DNA from: Methanobacteriota archaeon
Lineage (GTDB): Archaea; Thermoplasmatota; Poseidoniia; Poseidoniales; Thalassarchaeaceae
Reading direction: 5' to 3'
NCBI GenBank assembly: GCA_018654845.1
Contig: JABIKU010000031.1
Span: forward strand, 1-64,000
Length of the DNA: 64,000 bases
Below the pieces are notes generated by a model. That model was given only the letters and a program-made list of their open reading frames with translations, searched no databases and was not told the DNA's origin. Positions 17,074 through 27,565 of the stretch are shown here, piece after piece. The position numbers and the translations under genes were made by a program. Positions within the stretch are counted from its first letter, which is position 1. Each line of letters begins with the position of its first letter.

Positions 17074-20000
17074 ATGGCAGGGGGAGCCGATGATGAGATG
17101 TCCAGCGAAGCAGAGGCTGGAAATCTTGGTGTAACTCGTGAAATAGAAGGAGGGACCGCACGTGCTTCAAACGGCAAAATGCCGTTGCGAGTAATTACCG
17201 CTGCAGCGATTTTTGACGGACATGATGCTGCCATAGGCATCTTTCGTCGAATCTTTCAATCGATGGGGTGCGAAGTTATTCACCTAGGTCACGATCGTGG
17301 AGCAGATGATGTTGCACGAGCAGCTATTCAGGAGGATGCTCATTGTGTTGCAATAACATCCTACCAAGGTGGAGCTGTTGAAATGTTCACTCACACCAAG
17401 CAACTGCTCGACGAAGCCGGTTACGGACATGTCCTACTTTTTGGAGGTGGGGGCGGAACAATATTACCTCATGAAATTAAACATTTACGCGATTCTGGTA
17501 TCGCTCGAATCTACTCTACCGACGATGGTCGGGCTATGGGTTTGACTGGTATGGTTGCAAATGCAATTGAGGAAGCGAGTAAGATTGATTTGCTTGATTC
17601 GGATCGTTTTAATTCACTTTCAGAGCCACTTTCAGCGGAAGATCATGGTGCAATTTCGCGAATGTTGACCTTGGCAGAAAATTCTGATGAAGAAGAATTC
17701 AATTTGGTTTTGGATCGAATTCGTTCTGTCGATGCAAGCTCCGCTTGCCCCGTCATAGGCCTTACCGGAACTGGCGGTGCTGGAAAGTCCAGCCTAACCG
17801 ACGAATTGATGCTGCGTATTCAGCGCGATAATCCAGGCTCTAAAATCGCGCTGTTGGCGACCGATCCAACTCGAAAAAGAACCAGTGGCGCGCTGCTCGG
17901 TGATAGGATTCGAATGAACTCGCTCTCCGATGTAAATTTGTTCATGCGCTCATTCGCAAGCCGAGATAGCGGCCGAGAAATCGCAGATTGTGTAGGTCGT
18001 GCAGTCGAGCTTTGTCAAGCGGTTGGTTTCGATTTGGTTATCGTCGAAACCAGTGGAATCGGCCAAGGTGACGATGCGATTACCGAAGTTGCAGATGTTT
18101 CACTATATGTTACAACAAGAGAATATGGCGCACCGAGTCAACTCGAGAAGCTTGAGATGTTGGATTCTGCTGACATCGTTGTGCTCAATAAATTCGATCG
18201 GCCTGGCGCTGAAGATGCTCTTGCTGAAATTCGCAAACAATTCAAGCGAAATCGAGAATTATGGGAAGCCGAAGATGGCGCCCTTCCAGTAATTCCTACT
18301 ATTGCAAGTCAATTTGCCGACGCAGGTATCGACCAACTTTGGCAGCGCCTCTCCAATATCTTGAACAATAACCACAATCAATCATTTGCGGCGGCTGAGC
18401 CTCGGCTCGGCGCTGATGGATTGCCACATCGAACTGCACCTATTCCACCAGAAAGACAAGGCTATCTCGCAGAAGTAGCTGCATCGGTCAGAGATTACCA
18501 TACGCGAACAGAAGATGCTGCAGCAAAGATGCGACTCGTTCAACATCTCGAAGCATCGGCTAGTCAAATGCAGCGAACAGAAAATTCTGATGCCGCTGAT
18601 GAACTCATTTCAGAGGCAGACAATATCCGTTCCAGCATCCCAGCGGGAGCTTGGCGAATCCTCAAAGAATTTGAGAAAAAATCCACCGAATATCGCTCAG
18701 GGCAAGCAAGTTACACCGTCCGAGGCAAAGATATCCCAGTCAAAACCACTAGAGAAACTCTCTCTGGATTGAAATTGCCTCGAGTTGCACTACCCGACCA
18801 CACTGATTGGGGAGATACTCTCGAATGGATTCGTCGAGAAAACACCCCTGGTGCTTTCCCTTACACTGGCGGAGTTTTTCCATTCAAGCGTGAAGACGAA
18901 CTTCCAGTTCGAATGTTTGCTGGTGAAGGCAGTGCTGAACGCACAAACAAACGCTTCCATTTCCTCTCCGAAGGCCAGCCTTTCAATCGCATATCAACCG
19001 CCTTCGACTCCCCATCGCTCTACGGGCATGACCCAGTAGAACGCCTCGACATTTTCGGAAAAGTGTGTGAAAGTGGAGTTAGTATTAGCACAGTTGAAGA
19101 AATGGAAATTCTCTTCGAAGGCTTTGATTTATGTGCACCAAATACCAGCGTTTCGAAAACTATCAATGGCAATTACTGGTGGCACCTTGCCGCTTTCTTC
19201 ACCGTAGCAATCCGCCAACAAGTTAAGAAATTCGAACAAGAAAACAAACGCTCACCCACCGATGCAGAACTCAAACAAATTCGTACTTACACCCTCAGCA
19301 CCGTTAGAGGTACCGTTCAAGCCGATCAACTCAAGGAATCGATGGGGCAAAATACACTTGTTTTCAATCTCGACACCGCCCTTAGAATGATGGGGGATGT
19401 CGCCGAATTTTACGTCGAAAATAATGTCAGAAATCATTACTTTGTCAGCATCAGCGGTTACCACATCGCTGAAGCTGGAGCAAACCCAATCACACAAGCA
19501 GCATTGACGCTTTCAAATGGATTAACATATGTTGAATTATTCAAGGCTAGAGGCATTGACCCAAACAAATTTTTGCGCAATTTCAGTTGGTTTTTCTCAA
19601 ACGGAATGGATCCAGAATACGCCGTGATTGGCCGAGTAGCAAGGCGAATCTGGGCGATTGCAATGCGCGATCTTTACGGCGTTGATGAGCGAAGTCAGAA
19701 ATTGAAGTACCATATTCAAAGCAGTGGCAGAAGTTTGCACGCACAGGAGCATACTTGGAATGATTATCGCACGACTTTACAGGCACTTTACGCACTCTCA
19801 GATAATGCAAATTCACTTCACACAAACTCTCGCGACGAAGCGTTTGGGACACCGACTGAAGAAACAGTTAGAGATTCAATGGCGATTCAACTCATACTCT
19901 CAAAAGAATATGGATGGCTCCAAAATGAGAACCCGATTCAAGGATCTCATATCACTAGTTGGTTAACCGATACGGTCGAAGAAGAAATTTTGAAAATATT

Positions 20001-20424
20001 CGAAGAAATGCACCGTCGCGGTGGTGTATTGGGTGCGCTGGAAGTGAATTACCAGCGCAACCGAATTCAAGATGAATCGATGATTTACGAGCATCGAAAG
20101 CATTCTGGAGAATTACCAATAATTGGCGTGAATACTTTCGAAGAAGACCTCGATAATACAAATGAGTCTAATGATGAAGAAGATTTCGATATCGAGGTAA
20201 CACGATCGAATAAAGCAGAGAGGATGATGGTTATTGAACGAAATCAGAAGTTCAAAAAAACCCATTCGAAAGAGGCTGAAGCTGGACTGGAGAAGTTGAA
20301 ACAAGTCGCTCGAGATGGCGGCAATCTATTCGAAGTAATGATGGAAATCGTCGAATATTGCTCGGTTGGACAAGTCACACAAGCGCTGTTTGAAACCGGC
20401 GGAAAATTCCGCCGAAATATGTGA
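17074..20424 (+). CDS. icmF: fused isobutyryl-CoA mutase (B12-binding domain, MeaB-like GTPase, mutase)
   Basis: B12 motif FDGHDAAIG; GTPase P-loop GLTGTGGAGKSSLTDEL; mutase GAFPYTGGVFPFKREDE, FSWFFSNGMDPEYAVIGRVARRIWAIAMR; domain order matches IcmF; start could be Met at 17179. Confidence 0.93.
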   Translation: MAGGADDEMSSEAEAGNLGVTREIEGGTARASNGKMPLRVITAAAIFDGHDAAIGIFRRIFQSMGCEVIHLGHDRGADDVARAAIQEDAHCVAITSYQGGAVEMFTHTKQLLDEAGYGHVLLFGGGGGTILPHEIKHLRDSGIARIYSTDDGRAMGLTGMVANAIEEASKIDLLDSDRFNSLSEPLSAEDHGAISRMLTLAENSDEEEFNLVLDRIRSVDASSACPVIGLTGTGGAGKSSLTDELMLRIQRDNPGSKIALLATDPTRKRTSGALLGDRIRMNSLSDVNLFMRSFASRDSGREIADCVGRAVELCQAVGFDLVIVETSGIGQGDDAITEVADVSLYVTTREYGAPSQLEKLEMLDSADIVVLNKFDRPGAEDALAEIRKQFKRNRELWEAEDGALPVIPTIASQFADAGIDQLWQRLSNILNNNHNQSFAAAEPRLGADGLPHRTAPIPPERQGYLAEVAASVRDYHTRTEDAAAKMRLVQHLEASASQMQRTENSDAADELISEADNIRSSIPAGAWRILKEFEKKSTEYRSGQASYTVRGKDIPVKTTRETLSGLKLPRVALPDHTDWGDTLEWIRRENTPGAFPYTGGVFPFKREDELPVRMFAGEGSAERTNKRFHFLSEGQPFNRISTAFDSPSLYGHDPVERLDIFGKVCESGVSISTVEEMEILFEGFDLCAPNTSVSKTINGNYWWHLAAFFTVAIRQQVKKFEQENKRSPTDAELKQIRTYTLSTVRGTVQADQLKESMGQNTLVFNLDTALRMMGDVAEFYVENNVRNHYFVSISGYHIAEAGANPITQAALTLSNGLTYVELFKARGIDPNKFLRNFSWFFSNGMDPEYAVIGRVARRIWAIAMRDLYGVDERSQKLKYHIQSSGRSLHAQEHTWNDYRTTLQALYALSDNANSLHTNSRDEAFGTPTEETVRDSMAIQLILSKEYGWLQNENPIQGSHITSWLTDTVEEEILKIFEEMHRRGGVLGALEVNYQRNRIQDESMIYEHRKHSGELPIIGVNTFEEDLDNTNESNDEEDFDIEVTRSNKAERMMVIERNQKFKKTHSKEAEAGLEKLKQVARDGGNLFEVMMEIVEYCSVGQVTQALFETGGKFRRNM

Positions 20425-20428
20425 TTAA

Positions 20429-20623
20429 TCAAACAGCACAAGTCATATCAGAGCCGCAACACATCGGCGACTTGATTTTGCCGCAACCATTTGGACAACG
20501 TGTTACTGAGACTACTCTTCCATCTGCTGTTGTGATGGTATCTGGAACCAATTCACAATTACAAGATGCACACTTCATGCCTACGACACCCATACCACAC
20601 GAACTACATGAATATTGAATCAT
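20429..20623 (-). CDS. small zinc-ribbon protein
   Basis: CSSCGMGVVGMKCASCNCEL..TRCPNGCGKIKSPMCCGSDM: repeated CxxC motifs. Confidence 0.7.
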   Translation of the reverse strand: MIQYSCSSCGMGVVGMKCASCNCELVPDTITTADGRVVSVTRCPNGCGKIKSPMCCGSDMTCAV

Positions 20624-20717
20624 AATCTCACGAACAAGTTCGAGTTAATATCAGTATATATGATTATGAATGATTATTTCGAGTGATTTTTATCTGCCAT
20701 TTGAGTATTCCAACAAC

Positions 20718-21410
20718 TTAATGAGTCGCCTTAAAGGCCTGAACTGCAATGAAAGCCCCGGCCAACTGCGGAGCTATGTGTAACCAGAGAACCTCTGTTA
20801 ATTTTAATTTGCCAACTGCAACTAAAGAAATAGATACAGCAGGGTTGAATGAAGCCATTGATACTACACCCACAGTAAGTGCTCCCGCAAATACAACTGA
20901 TGCTATTGCGAAGCCGAAGTAATGATTTCCAGAAGTTTTCTCTGAAGTAGCTACATTCAATATAACAAATACTAAGGCAAAAGTAAACAATAATTCTGCT
21001 AATAGTACTGGTGAATAATTATGGCTGCTTAGTAACGAAACTGCCTCTAATGGTATTTGGTACTCTTCAGTATAGATTAGTATAGAGACTCTAGCACCAA
21101 AGATTCCAGCAATCACCTGTGTGGCAATATATGGTAACACATCTGATTTATCACAGGCACCTCTAATCCAGATTCCCATCGTCACTGCCGGATTGAAGTG
21201 AGCCCCGGAGATATGTCCAAGTCCGTATATCATTACCATTAATGTTGCAGCAATTGGGAAGGCCGGATGAGTTGAAGATGAAGATCCGAATACTGCTGTG
21301 AGACAAATGGTCAGAGTTAGAAAGAAGGTTCCGATGAATTCAGCTATCAGCTTTTGTTGTAGTGTATGCTCGGTCATATCCTTGGTGCTAAATCGAACGC
21401 TCATCAACAT
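20718..21410 (-). CDS. MIP/aquaporin-family channel
   Basis: two NPA motifs: SGAHFNPAVTMG and MASFNPAVSIS; six-TM pattern. Confidence 0.92.
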   Translation of the reverse strand: MLMSVRFSTKDMTEHTLQQKLIAEFIGTFFLTLTICLTAVFGSSSSTHPAFPIAATLMVMIYGLGHISGAHFNPAVTMGIWIRGACDKSDVLPYIATQVIAGIFGARVSILIYTEEYQIPLEAVSLLSSHNYSPVLLAELLFTFALVFVILNVATSEKTSGNHYFGFAIASVVFAGALTVGVVSMASFNPAVSISLVAVGKLKLTEVLWLHIAPQLAGAFIAVQAFKATH

Positions 21411-21545
21411 TTGTAAACAGATTGTTGGTTCAGATTACTAGATTGAAACTATTATCACATCCAGTTTTCTAGGATTAATCAAACCCACCTCGAGGGATGA
21501 GAATTATGATTCTTAAATGTTGAAAAAATAGTGAGAGGAACAATA

Positions 21546-21893
21546 ATGATTGAGTTAGAAACCTTAGGCACAAATTCATGGAAAGAGTTTCTTTCCTCAC
21601 CAAAAGCTGTGTTGATTATTAGCAAAATCAATTGTATTTCTTGTGATGAATGGACACGAGAACTCAGTGATTGGCTCGGTTCTGAGAATCCTTCTACCGA
21701 TGTTAGATTTGGAAAAATATTACTTGATTCACCACGTTTAACAGAATTCAAAATAGAAAATCAATGGATTCAAAATATTTCGATTTTGCCACATAATTCA
21801 ATATTCATCGATGGGAAACAGGTTTGCCAATGGCCAGGCAAAGGCATTGAAAAATTACAAAACCATCTCGACTCATCAAATATTAGTCTGTGA
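21546..21893 (+). CDS. thioredoxin-fold protein (CISC motif)
   Basis: VLIISKINCISCDEWTREL; ORF 21531..21893, internal ATG likely. Confidence 0.55.
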   Translation: MIELETLGTNSWKEFLSSPKAVLIISKINCISCDEWTRELSDWLGSENPSTDVRFGKILLDSPRLTEFKIENQWIQNISILPHNSIFIDGKQVCQWPGKGIEKLQNHLDSSNISL

Positions 21894-22494
21894 AAAAATG
21901 GTAGGGACTATCTGGTGGCCCTGGCAGGTGCAAAATATTTATTTTTTTCCGATTTGAACTTAATTTACCCAAATCAAAATAATCCTCTAATGTCGATTGC
22001 TCATTCGGCTCTGAACTTAGAATATCTCCTCTACCTAGAGCCCAGGCCAAACGACAGTCAGTTAGAGGTATAGCACGCATCCAAATTTTTTGAGGCAACT
22101 CCGAAAGACTCCAGTCTACTGGCGCCATCTCAAAAGAGCCCATGCCTATCGATGAACCGAATGAGGCTCTATTTCTCCAATAGCCCGTTCCATGACATGA
22201 CTTATGCTTCTTACTGAGAAAAATACGGTCGAATTCAAACCAACCCTCCGATTTAATTTTGGCCTTACATATTTCAAGAACAAAACCTGATTCTAAAGCT
22301 TCATCGACAAGGTTGGATTCTTTCAAAATTTGAATAATACCAGTAGGAAGATTTTGCTTTGGATGAAACTCAATTTCCTCGGTTTTTCTTCCGAATGCAA
22401 AAATTGCATTTTCAACATTGCTTTCTTGGGCGTAGCCTCCGGACCGAAAAATTGTCAAGGTCCAGACATTGGTAACTATTGGTTCTCTGCTCAT
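21883..22494 (-). CDS. hypothetical protein
   Basis: 203-aa ORF, no recognised motif. Confidence 0.55.
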   Translation of the reverse strand: MSREPIVTNVWTLTIFRSGGYAQESNVENAIFAFGRKTEEIEFHPKQNLPTGIIQILKESNLVDEALESGFVLEICKAKIKSEGWFEFDRIFLSKKHKSCHGTGYWRNRASFGSSIGMGSFEMAPVDWSLSELPQKIWMRAIPLTDCRLAWALGRGDILSSEPNEQSTLEDYFDLGKLSSNRKKINILHLPGPPDSPYHFFTD

Positions 22495-22667
22495 ATTTTC
22501 ACCTTATTTTTGTTTGATCTGCTAACATTATTCGCAACATGTGTGCGCCTGTTCAAATGTAATTGAACAGATATCTTCGGGAGAAACACGGTTCTCCTTG
22601 TCGGCAGAGTAATACGGAATCCAAGGACTATAAACAAACCGTTTTCATGTTAAGAAAATACAATTGA

Positions 22668-23465
22668 ATGAAAAAGTCGAGCGGCTTTGCTAATCATATG
22701 AATGAGAGGCCAGAGAGAGCGTTAGTCACCGGAGCATCGAGTGGAATCGGTAGAGAAATTGCGAGAATATTGGCGAGTCAGGGAACAAATTTAGTAATCT
22801 GCGCAAGAAGGCGAACAGAACTAGAAGAATTATCTGTCGAACTTAATAAAAAACACGGTACTGAAAGCCAAATTATCATTTCAGATTTGTCTACAGAAGA
22901 AGGTGTAAACCAACTTATCGAGGAAGCAGGAGAAGTAGATATTTTGGTAAATAATGCTGGTTTTGGAACGATTGGTAAACACACTGAAGTAGATGTTGAT
23001 CGGCAGTTACAAATGATTGATTTGAATATTCGAGGACTTACTCAACTCTCTCACGCCTACGCGAAGAAAATGAAGCGAGGAAATCGTATTTTGAATGTCG
23101 CATCTATTGCGGGATTTATCCCAATTCCGTCGATGGCCGTTTATGCTGCGACAAAGGCATACGTACTCAGTTTCTCTCGTTCACTTCACGCTGAACTGAA
23201 AAAAGATGGAATCAGCGTGACTGCACTTTGCCCTGGATATGTTCCATCAGGATTCCAAGAAGTTGCTGGTATTGACCAGAGTCGAATCGGAACTATCGGT
23301 TCGACCAGCGCGGAAGTAACAGCCCGCTCAGCAGTTCGTGCGATGCGAAACAGTCGTCGCGAAGTCGTCGCAGGATGGTTCAATAAACCATTTCCTCTAA
23401 TATTACGCACCGCACCGATTAGAATGCAACTTATTGTTTCAAAATTATTGATGGAAAGTAGCTAA
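22668..23465 (+). CDS. short-chain dehydrogenase/reductase
   Basis: TGASSGIG, NNAGFG, YAATKAYV catalytic YxxxK. Confidence 0.93.
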   Translation: MKKSSGFANHMNERPERALVTGASSGIGREIARILASQGTNLVICARRRTELEELSVELNKKHGTESQIIISDLSTEEGVNQLIEEAGEVDILVNNAGFGTIGKHTEVDVDRQLQMIDLNIRGLTQLSHAYAKKMKRGNRILNVASIAGFIPIPSMAVYAATKAYVLSFSRSLHAELKKDGISVTALCPGYVPSGFQEVAGIDQSRIGTIGSTSAEVTARSAVRAMRNSRREVVAGWFNKPFPLILRTAPIRMQLIVSKLLMESS

Positions 23466-24314
23466 TTATTTTTGGCATTTATTACAATAAAAAGTTGAAC
23501 GCCCCGCCTGAACAATCCGTAGAATTATACCGATACATCCAGATTTCTTGCACGGTTCACCCTCACGATTAAAAGCAGTAAATTGATGTGTAAAATAGCC
23601 TAAATCGGCCTCACCTGAAACCCCTCTAAAGTCAGATATTGTCGAACCACCGGCTTCGATTGCCTCGAAAATAACCTCATTAGTTTGCCGATGGATACGC
23701 TCAATTTTTTTGTTGATGTGGGCGCTTTTTCCAGCGACTTCAGCTGCGGTTTTTAGCGGAGAAATTCCTGAGCGATGAAGTATTTCACTGACGTAAATAT
23801 TGCCTAAACCTGCGACTATTTTTTGGTCGAGTAGAGCGGTTTTTATTGGTGTTTGCCGCCCGTGGAAACCCGATTTTAGGGCGGCATGGGTGAAAGCATC
23901 AGTCAGTGGTTCTGGACCTAAATTTTGCAATAATTTTTGATTGGCTTCTTCACTCGTTTCAAATAAATCCATGAAGCCGAATCGACGCGGATCATTGTAG
24001 ACTGAAGTCACCGCGCCATCATCAAATTCGATGTAAAAATGATCATGTTTAGCTTGACCATCCGCACCGATTGTCCAAACTCCAGACATACCGAGATGAC
24101 TCAACCAAGTTTTCCCAGTAGATAATCGAATCAAGAGATATTTCGAACGTCGATCGATGCGCTCGATAACCGCATCGGTTAACGATTCTTCAAAATCTTC
24201 TGGAAAAGGGAATCGAAGATTAGGGCGGCGTAAATCAACGAAAGATATTCGCCGGCCAACCCAATTCGGAATTAAACCTGAACGGACCGTTTCAACCTCA
24301 GGCATTTCCGGCAT
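23466..24314 (-). CDS. mutM: formamidopyrimidine-DNA glycosylase
   Basis: N-terminal MPEMPEVETVRSGL (Pro2 nucleophile), H2TH region, C-terminal zinc finger CKKSGCIG..QAGRSTFYCNKCQ. Confidence 0.92.
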   Translation of the reverse strand: MPEMPEVETVRSGLIPNWVGRRISFVDLRRPNLRFPFPEDFEESLTDAVIERIDRRSKYLLIRLSTGKTWLSHLGMSGVWTIGADGQAKHDHFYIEFDDGAVTSVYNDPRRFGFMDLFETSEEANQKLLQNLGPEPLTDAFTHAALKSGFHGRQTPIKTALLDQKIVAGLGNIYVSEILHRSGISPLKTAAEVAGKSAHINKKIERIHRQTNEVIFEAIEAGGSTISDFRGVSGEADLGYFTHQFTAFNREGEPCKKSGCIGIILRIVQAGRSTFYCNKCQK

Positions 24315-24338
24315 GAGCAAGGCTAATGCAAGAAGGTC

Positions 24339-24782
24339 ATGAGCATATCTAATTCAAATAGAGACAATACAATGGTTGAAATTGAACTGCCACTTCCACC
24401 AACCATGGAAGAAAAGGGAGAACAGCAATGGTTTGACGGTACACCAACCACAGAGCCAAATTCTGCTCCTGAAACAGTTTATGTTCAAGGTGCTCCAATG
24501 GGTCAATTTACTCAAACGAATGCAATGTTAGCGTTGATATTGTCTATCATTGGAATAATCTTAACTTTAACTTTCGGTTGTGGAATAATTCTCGCAATCC
24601 CTTCCGTTATTATCGCTAATGGTGCCCTGACTATTACAAATGGACAACCGGGTCATCCTGACTCAGGATCTGCGAAAGCAGCTCAAGTTATCTCATGGAT
24701 TACTATCGGCTTGACAATTATTGGAATTATTGTTATTATCTTCTTCATCGTCGCTCTCGGTGGCCTCGCGGCAATGGGCTAA
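24339..24782 (+). CDS. DUF4190-like small membrane protein
   Basis: two TM segments with a Gly/Ile-rich pattern between acidic N-terminus and C-terminus. Confidence 0.6.
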   Translation: MSISNSNRDNTMVEIELPLPPTMEEKGEQQWFDGTPTTEPNSAPETVYVQGAPMGQFTQTNAMLALILSIIGIILTLTFGCGIILAIPSVIIANGALTITNGQPGHPDSGSAKAAQVISWITIGLTIIGIIVIIFFIVALGGLAAMG

Positions 24783-25490
24783 TCAGAGTCGCTGACAAAA
24801 ATAAATTCGATGTTGTTCTTCGAAATGTGAGATGTCTATCTCTTCGACAAGTGTGATTTTTTCTGAATCATCAATCAATTTTCTCGCGCTATCAAAACGA
24901 GAATCATCTCCTCCTTCACTCCATCGCTCGCTCGCTGCTTTCAGTGAAAGTAATCCGCAGCCACCTTTTTTCAAAAAAGTCTCAGACATTTTCAAAAAAA
25001 CCTCAGCCTGGTCTGCGATGCTCAAATCCTGATGTAACCAATCAGCCTTTTCACGCAAATATGGAGCAATAACAGCAGGATTTCTAGCATCGCCCAGAAC
25101 CGGAATTAATCCAGGACGATTCACGGCTAAATTTGCTAAATCACGCATCATCCGTGGTGCGATTTCAACTGCGATAACTTGCCCACCATGATGATTTCCA
25201 GCACCACAAACATGGTCATGAATATGGCTAACTGTCGAGCCTGTTGAAGCACCAAGATAAAGGCAAGTTGAGCCTGTTTCGGGGAGTAATTCACTAGGAT
25301 TGGATTTTGATTTGATTAAACTTGCTGCGACTTTCGATTTCGACGGGTTCCATTGGCGCCATTCGATTCGACCATCCTTTTTCCGCCGCTCATCACTCAC
25401 AGAAACGCCCTTCACCGCATTTCTTGTCCAAAAAATCCTACCTTCTCGACGAACGCCCCAACCGATCTGAATCGGTTTTCGTCGAGCCAT
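24783..25490 (-). CDS. flpA: fibrillarin-like rRNA/tRNA 2'-O-methyltransferase
   Basis: LYLGASTGSTVSHIHDHV, VIAVEIAPRMMRDL, DWLHQDLSIADQAEVF; start at MARRKP. Confidence 0.93.
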   Translation of the reverse strand: MARRKPIQIGWGVRREGRIFWTRNAVKGVSVSDERRKKDGRIEWRQWNPSKSKVAASLIKSKSNPSELLPETGSTCLYLGASTGSTVSHIHDHVCGAGNHHGGQVIAVEIAPRMMRDLANLAVNRPGLIPVLGDARNPAVIAPYLREKADWLHQDLSIADQAEVFLKMSETFLKKGGCGLLSLKAASERWSEGGDDSRFDSARKLIDDSEKITLVEEIDISHFEEQHRIYFCQRL

Positions 25491-25494
25491 TTCT

Positions 25495-26496
25495 TCACTT
25501 CCTGCTCGGAGGCTTGGGGAATCTTGCTTTGATTGCCTCCGTTTCTTTGTGAATTTCTGCGATTTTTTCCTCACTCCAAGGTTCGCCGCCGAAATGATCG
25601 ACTCGAACCGCTATACTGGCTTTACCTGCCAGATACCTAGCAATTTTGCCGCGAACCCATCTTGGGCTACGACTAATCGCCGGCATTGAAAATAAAATCG
25701 CACCGTGTTTTGGTGGTGGCGCACCTCGTCGATGTGCAGACATCGCCGCAGATGCGCCAAGAACTTGTAGACTGCCTGATGGCATCCGAGCGAGGCGTTC
25801 TCGCCCACCGGCTAGAACCAGTAATTTCGCTGCTCCTAACGGTCCAATTAATTTGGATAAAGAAGGTACATAATCATACGAAACCGCACGTATTGCATCC
25901 TCGTGTTCAGATAATTGTTGCCCGAGATTTACAACGCCATTCGCATGAGCAAATATCGCATTCCATTCCAATTCATCAGGCTTGTGTGGAGGTAAACTAA
26001 CATTCAATATTTCAGCCGCGGAGTCCAGCGAAATTGACTTTGCTACTGCGGCTGGAATCGCATCTCTCTGACCGTCTAAATCAACCTCAGAAAGAAATAA
26101 TCCAACCCATTCTACACAACGCGCTTCTGAGGTTGTCCAAGCTGAACGAAGTTCATTAGCCGAGCTAACCAACATATCGAGTCGGCGATCTATATCCGCA
26201 GACGAGTCGGCAACTCCACGTTTGGCTAAACGACTAGAGGCTTCAGTGAATAATTCAATTTCTTCAGCACTTTCTTCAGGCCAATCTTCTGCCGATAATG
26301 CACCTAATGAATCGACTTCAGCATCCTCAAATCGATTTGCTAAAACACGGGCTTCATGACTCATTCGACCGGATTGTAAATTTGCTAATCGATCGACCAG
26401 AGCACCTGTACTTTGACGTTCCCAAACCAACTCATCGAGAGTAATCCCCTCCGCGTCGACGACGCGGGCTAATCTCCAATCGTAGATGATGCGCAT
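25495..26496 (-). CDS. Nop5/Nop56-like box C/D RNP core protein
   Basis: Nop domain: LIGPLGAAKLLVLAGGRERLARMPSGSLQVLGA..RGAPPPKHGAILFSMPAISRSPRWVRGKIARYLAGKASIAVRVD. Confidence 0.93.
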   Translation of the reverse strand: MRIIYDWRLARVVDAEGITLDELVWERQSTGALVDRLANLQSGRMSHEARVLANRFEDAEVDSLGALSAEDWPEESAEEIELFTEASSRLAKRGVADSSADIDRRLDMLVSSANELRSAWTTSEARCVEWVGLFLSEVDLDGQRDAIPAAVAKSISLDSAAEILNVSLPPHKPDELEWNAIFAHANGVVNLGQQLSEHEDAIRAVSYDYVPSLSKLIGPLGAAKLLVLAGGRERLARMPSGSLQVLGASAAMSAHRRGAPPPKHGAILFSMPAISRSPRWVRGKIARYLAGKASIAVRVDHFGGEPWSEEKIAEIHKETEAIKARFPKPPSRK

Positions 26497-26577
26497 AATT
26501 CACTCCGCGTCGACTTCCCGCTTCAATCCAACGCTATATGGCGAAGCGGTGAAAACTGAAAGCACACAGCGCATGGT

Positions 26578-26952
26578 GTGGAAGTACGACTCGTTCTACT
26601 AGTCGCGCTCGGCGGCGCTATCGGTGCCGCCCTTCGTTACATAATCTCAAACATCGTGCCAGCTGAAACTATGCCGTATGGCACAATGACAGTAAATCTA
26701 GCCGGATCACTCCTACTGGGAATCATCTTCGGTGCCATCGCAGCAGGTGCACTAATCAGCCAGGATAACCTGCTTCTTTTCGGCACCGGCGTGCTCGGTG
26801 CTTTCACAACGATGTCGACCTTTGCTCTCGAAACAATTCAACTCTCACAAAAGGCTCCATCCAGTGCAGCGATGTACGTGAGTTTGACCATAATTGGAAG
26901 TTTAACATTTGCATGGGCTGGATATAGGGCCGGAATTGCACTAATTTCGTAG
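26578..26952 (+). CDS. crcB: CrcB-family fluoride ion transporter
   Basis: GGAIGAALRY, GTMTVNLAGSLLLG, GVLGAFTTMSTFALE. Confidence 0.92.
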   Translation: MEVRLVLLVALGGAIGAALRYIISNIVPAETMPYGTMTVNLAGSLLLGIIFGAIAAGALISQDNLLLFGTGVLGAFTTMSTFALETIQLSQKAPSSAAMYVSLTIIGSLTFAWAGYRAGIALIS

Positions 26953-27053
26953 ATTTCGTAAATATTTCCTGCATTTTTAGTGGTAATGTTCAATAACACA
27001 ATGGTTCAGCACTGAATGGTTAGTGAATAACAGCCAACGTTGAGAGTGAGAAT

Positions 27054-27434
27054 ATGTTTTGCCCAGAATGTGGAACCTTAGGATTCATGGAACCGAATGG
27101 AAAAATCCGTTGTACAAATTACACCTGTGGTTACGAAGGACCACTTTCAGGTAAAGATGGTAAAGGCGCAGAATTTACCGACCCAATGACTGGAGAAACT
27201 CTCGATCTAGGTAATGCTACCACGACGAGGGAATCAACTTCGTTGAAACATTTGACGGAAGTTGTCGAAGAGCAAGTAGCTCAAGGAACACTTTGGGTCG
27301 GCGATTACCGATGCCCAAAGTGTGATGAAGATCGCATTTTCATCGTGTTGATGCAGACGAGATCTTCCGATGAACCAGAAACAAAAATTTGTACTTGTGA
27401 AGGCTGTGGTCATCGATTCAGAGAATATCAATAA
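27054..27434 (+). CDS. tfs: transcription factor S / RPB9-TFIIS-like
   Basis: N-terminal CPECG zinc ribbon and C-terminal CPKCDEDRIFIVLMQTRSSDEPETKICTCEGCGHRFREYQ. Confidence 0.93.
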   Translation: MFCPECGTLGFMEPNGKIRCTNYTCGYEGPLSGKDGKGAEFTDPMTGETLDLGNATTTRESTSLKHLTEVVEEQVAQGTLWVGDYRCPKCDEDRIFIVLMQTRSSDEPETKICTCEGCGHRFREYQ

Positions 27435-27565
27435 TTTCTATCATCTTATTCATAAACTCTCAATAATCAATATATTAATGATGAAAATTGAACTCATCCT
27501 ACGGATGTATCGGTGGTAATCATGAAGAACCCGCAGTTAGAGCAGGGATAAGGAAGAGTGCTGAT

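Noticed and set aside
22580-22597. GGAGAA-ACACGG-TTCTCC inverted repeat upstream of the SDR gene
   Set aside because: Six-bp arms are short enough to occur by chance at this window size; no other supporting signal.
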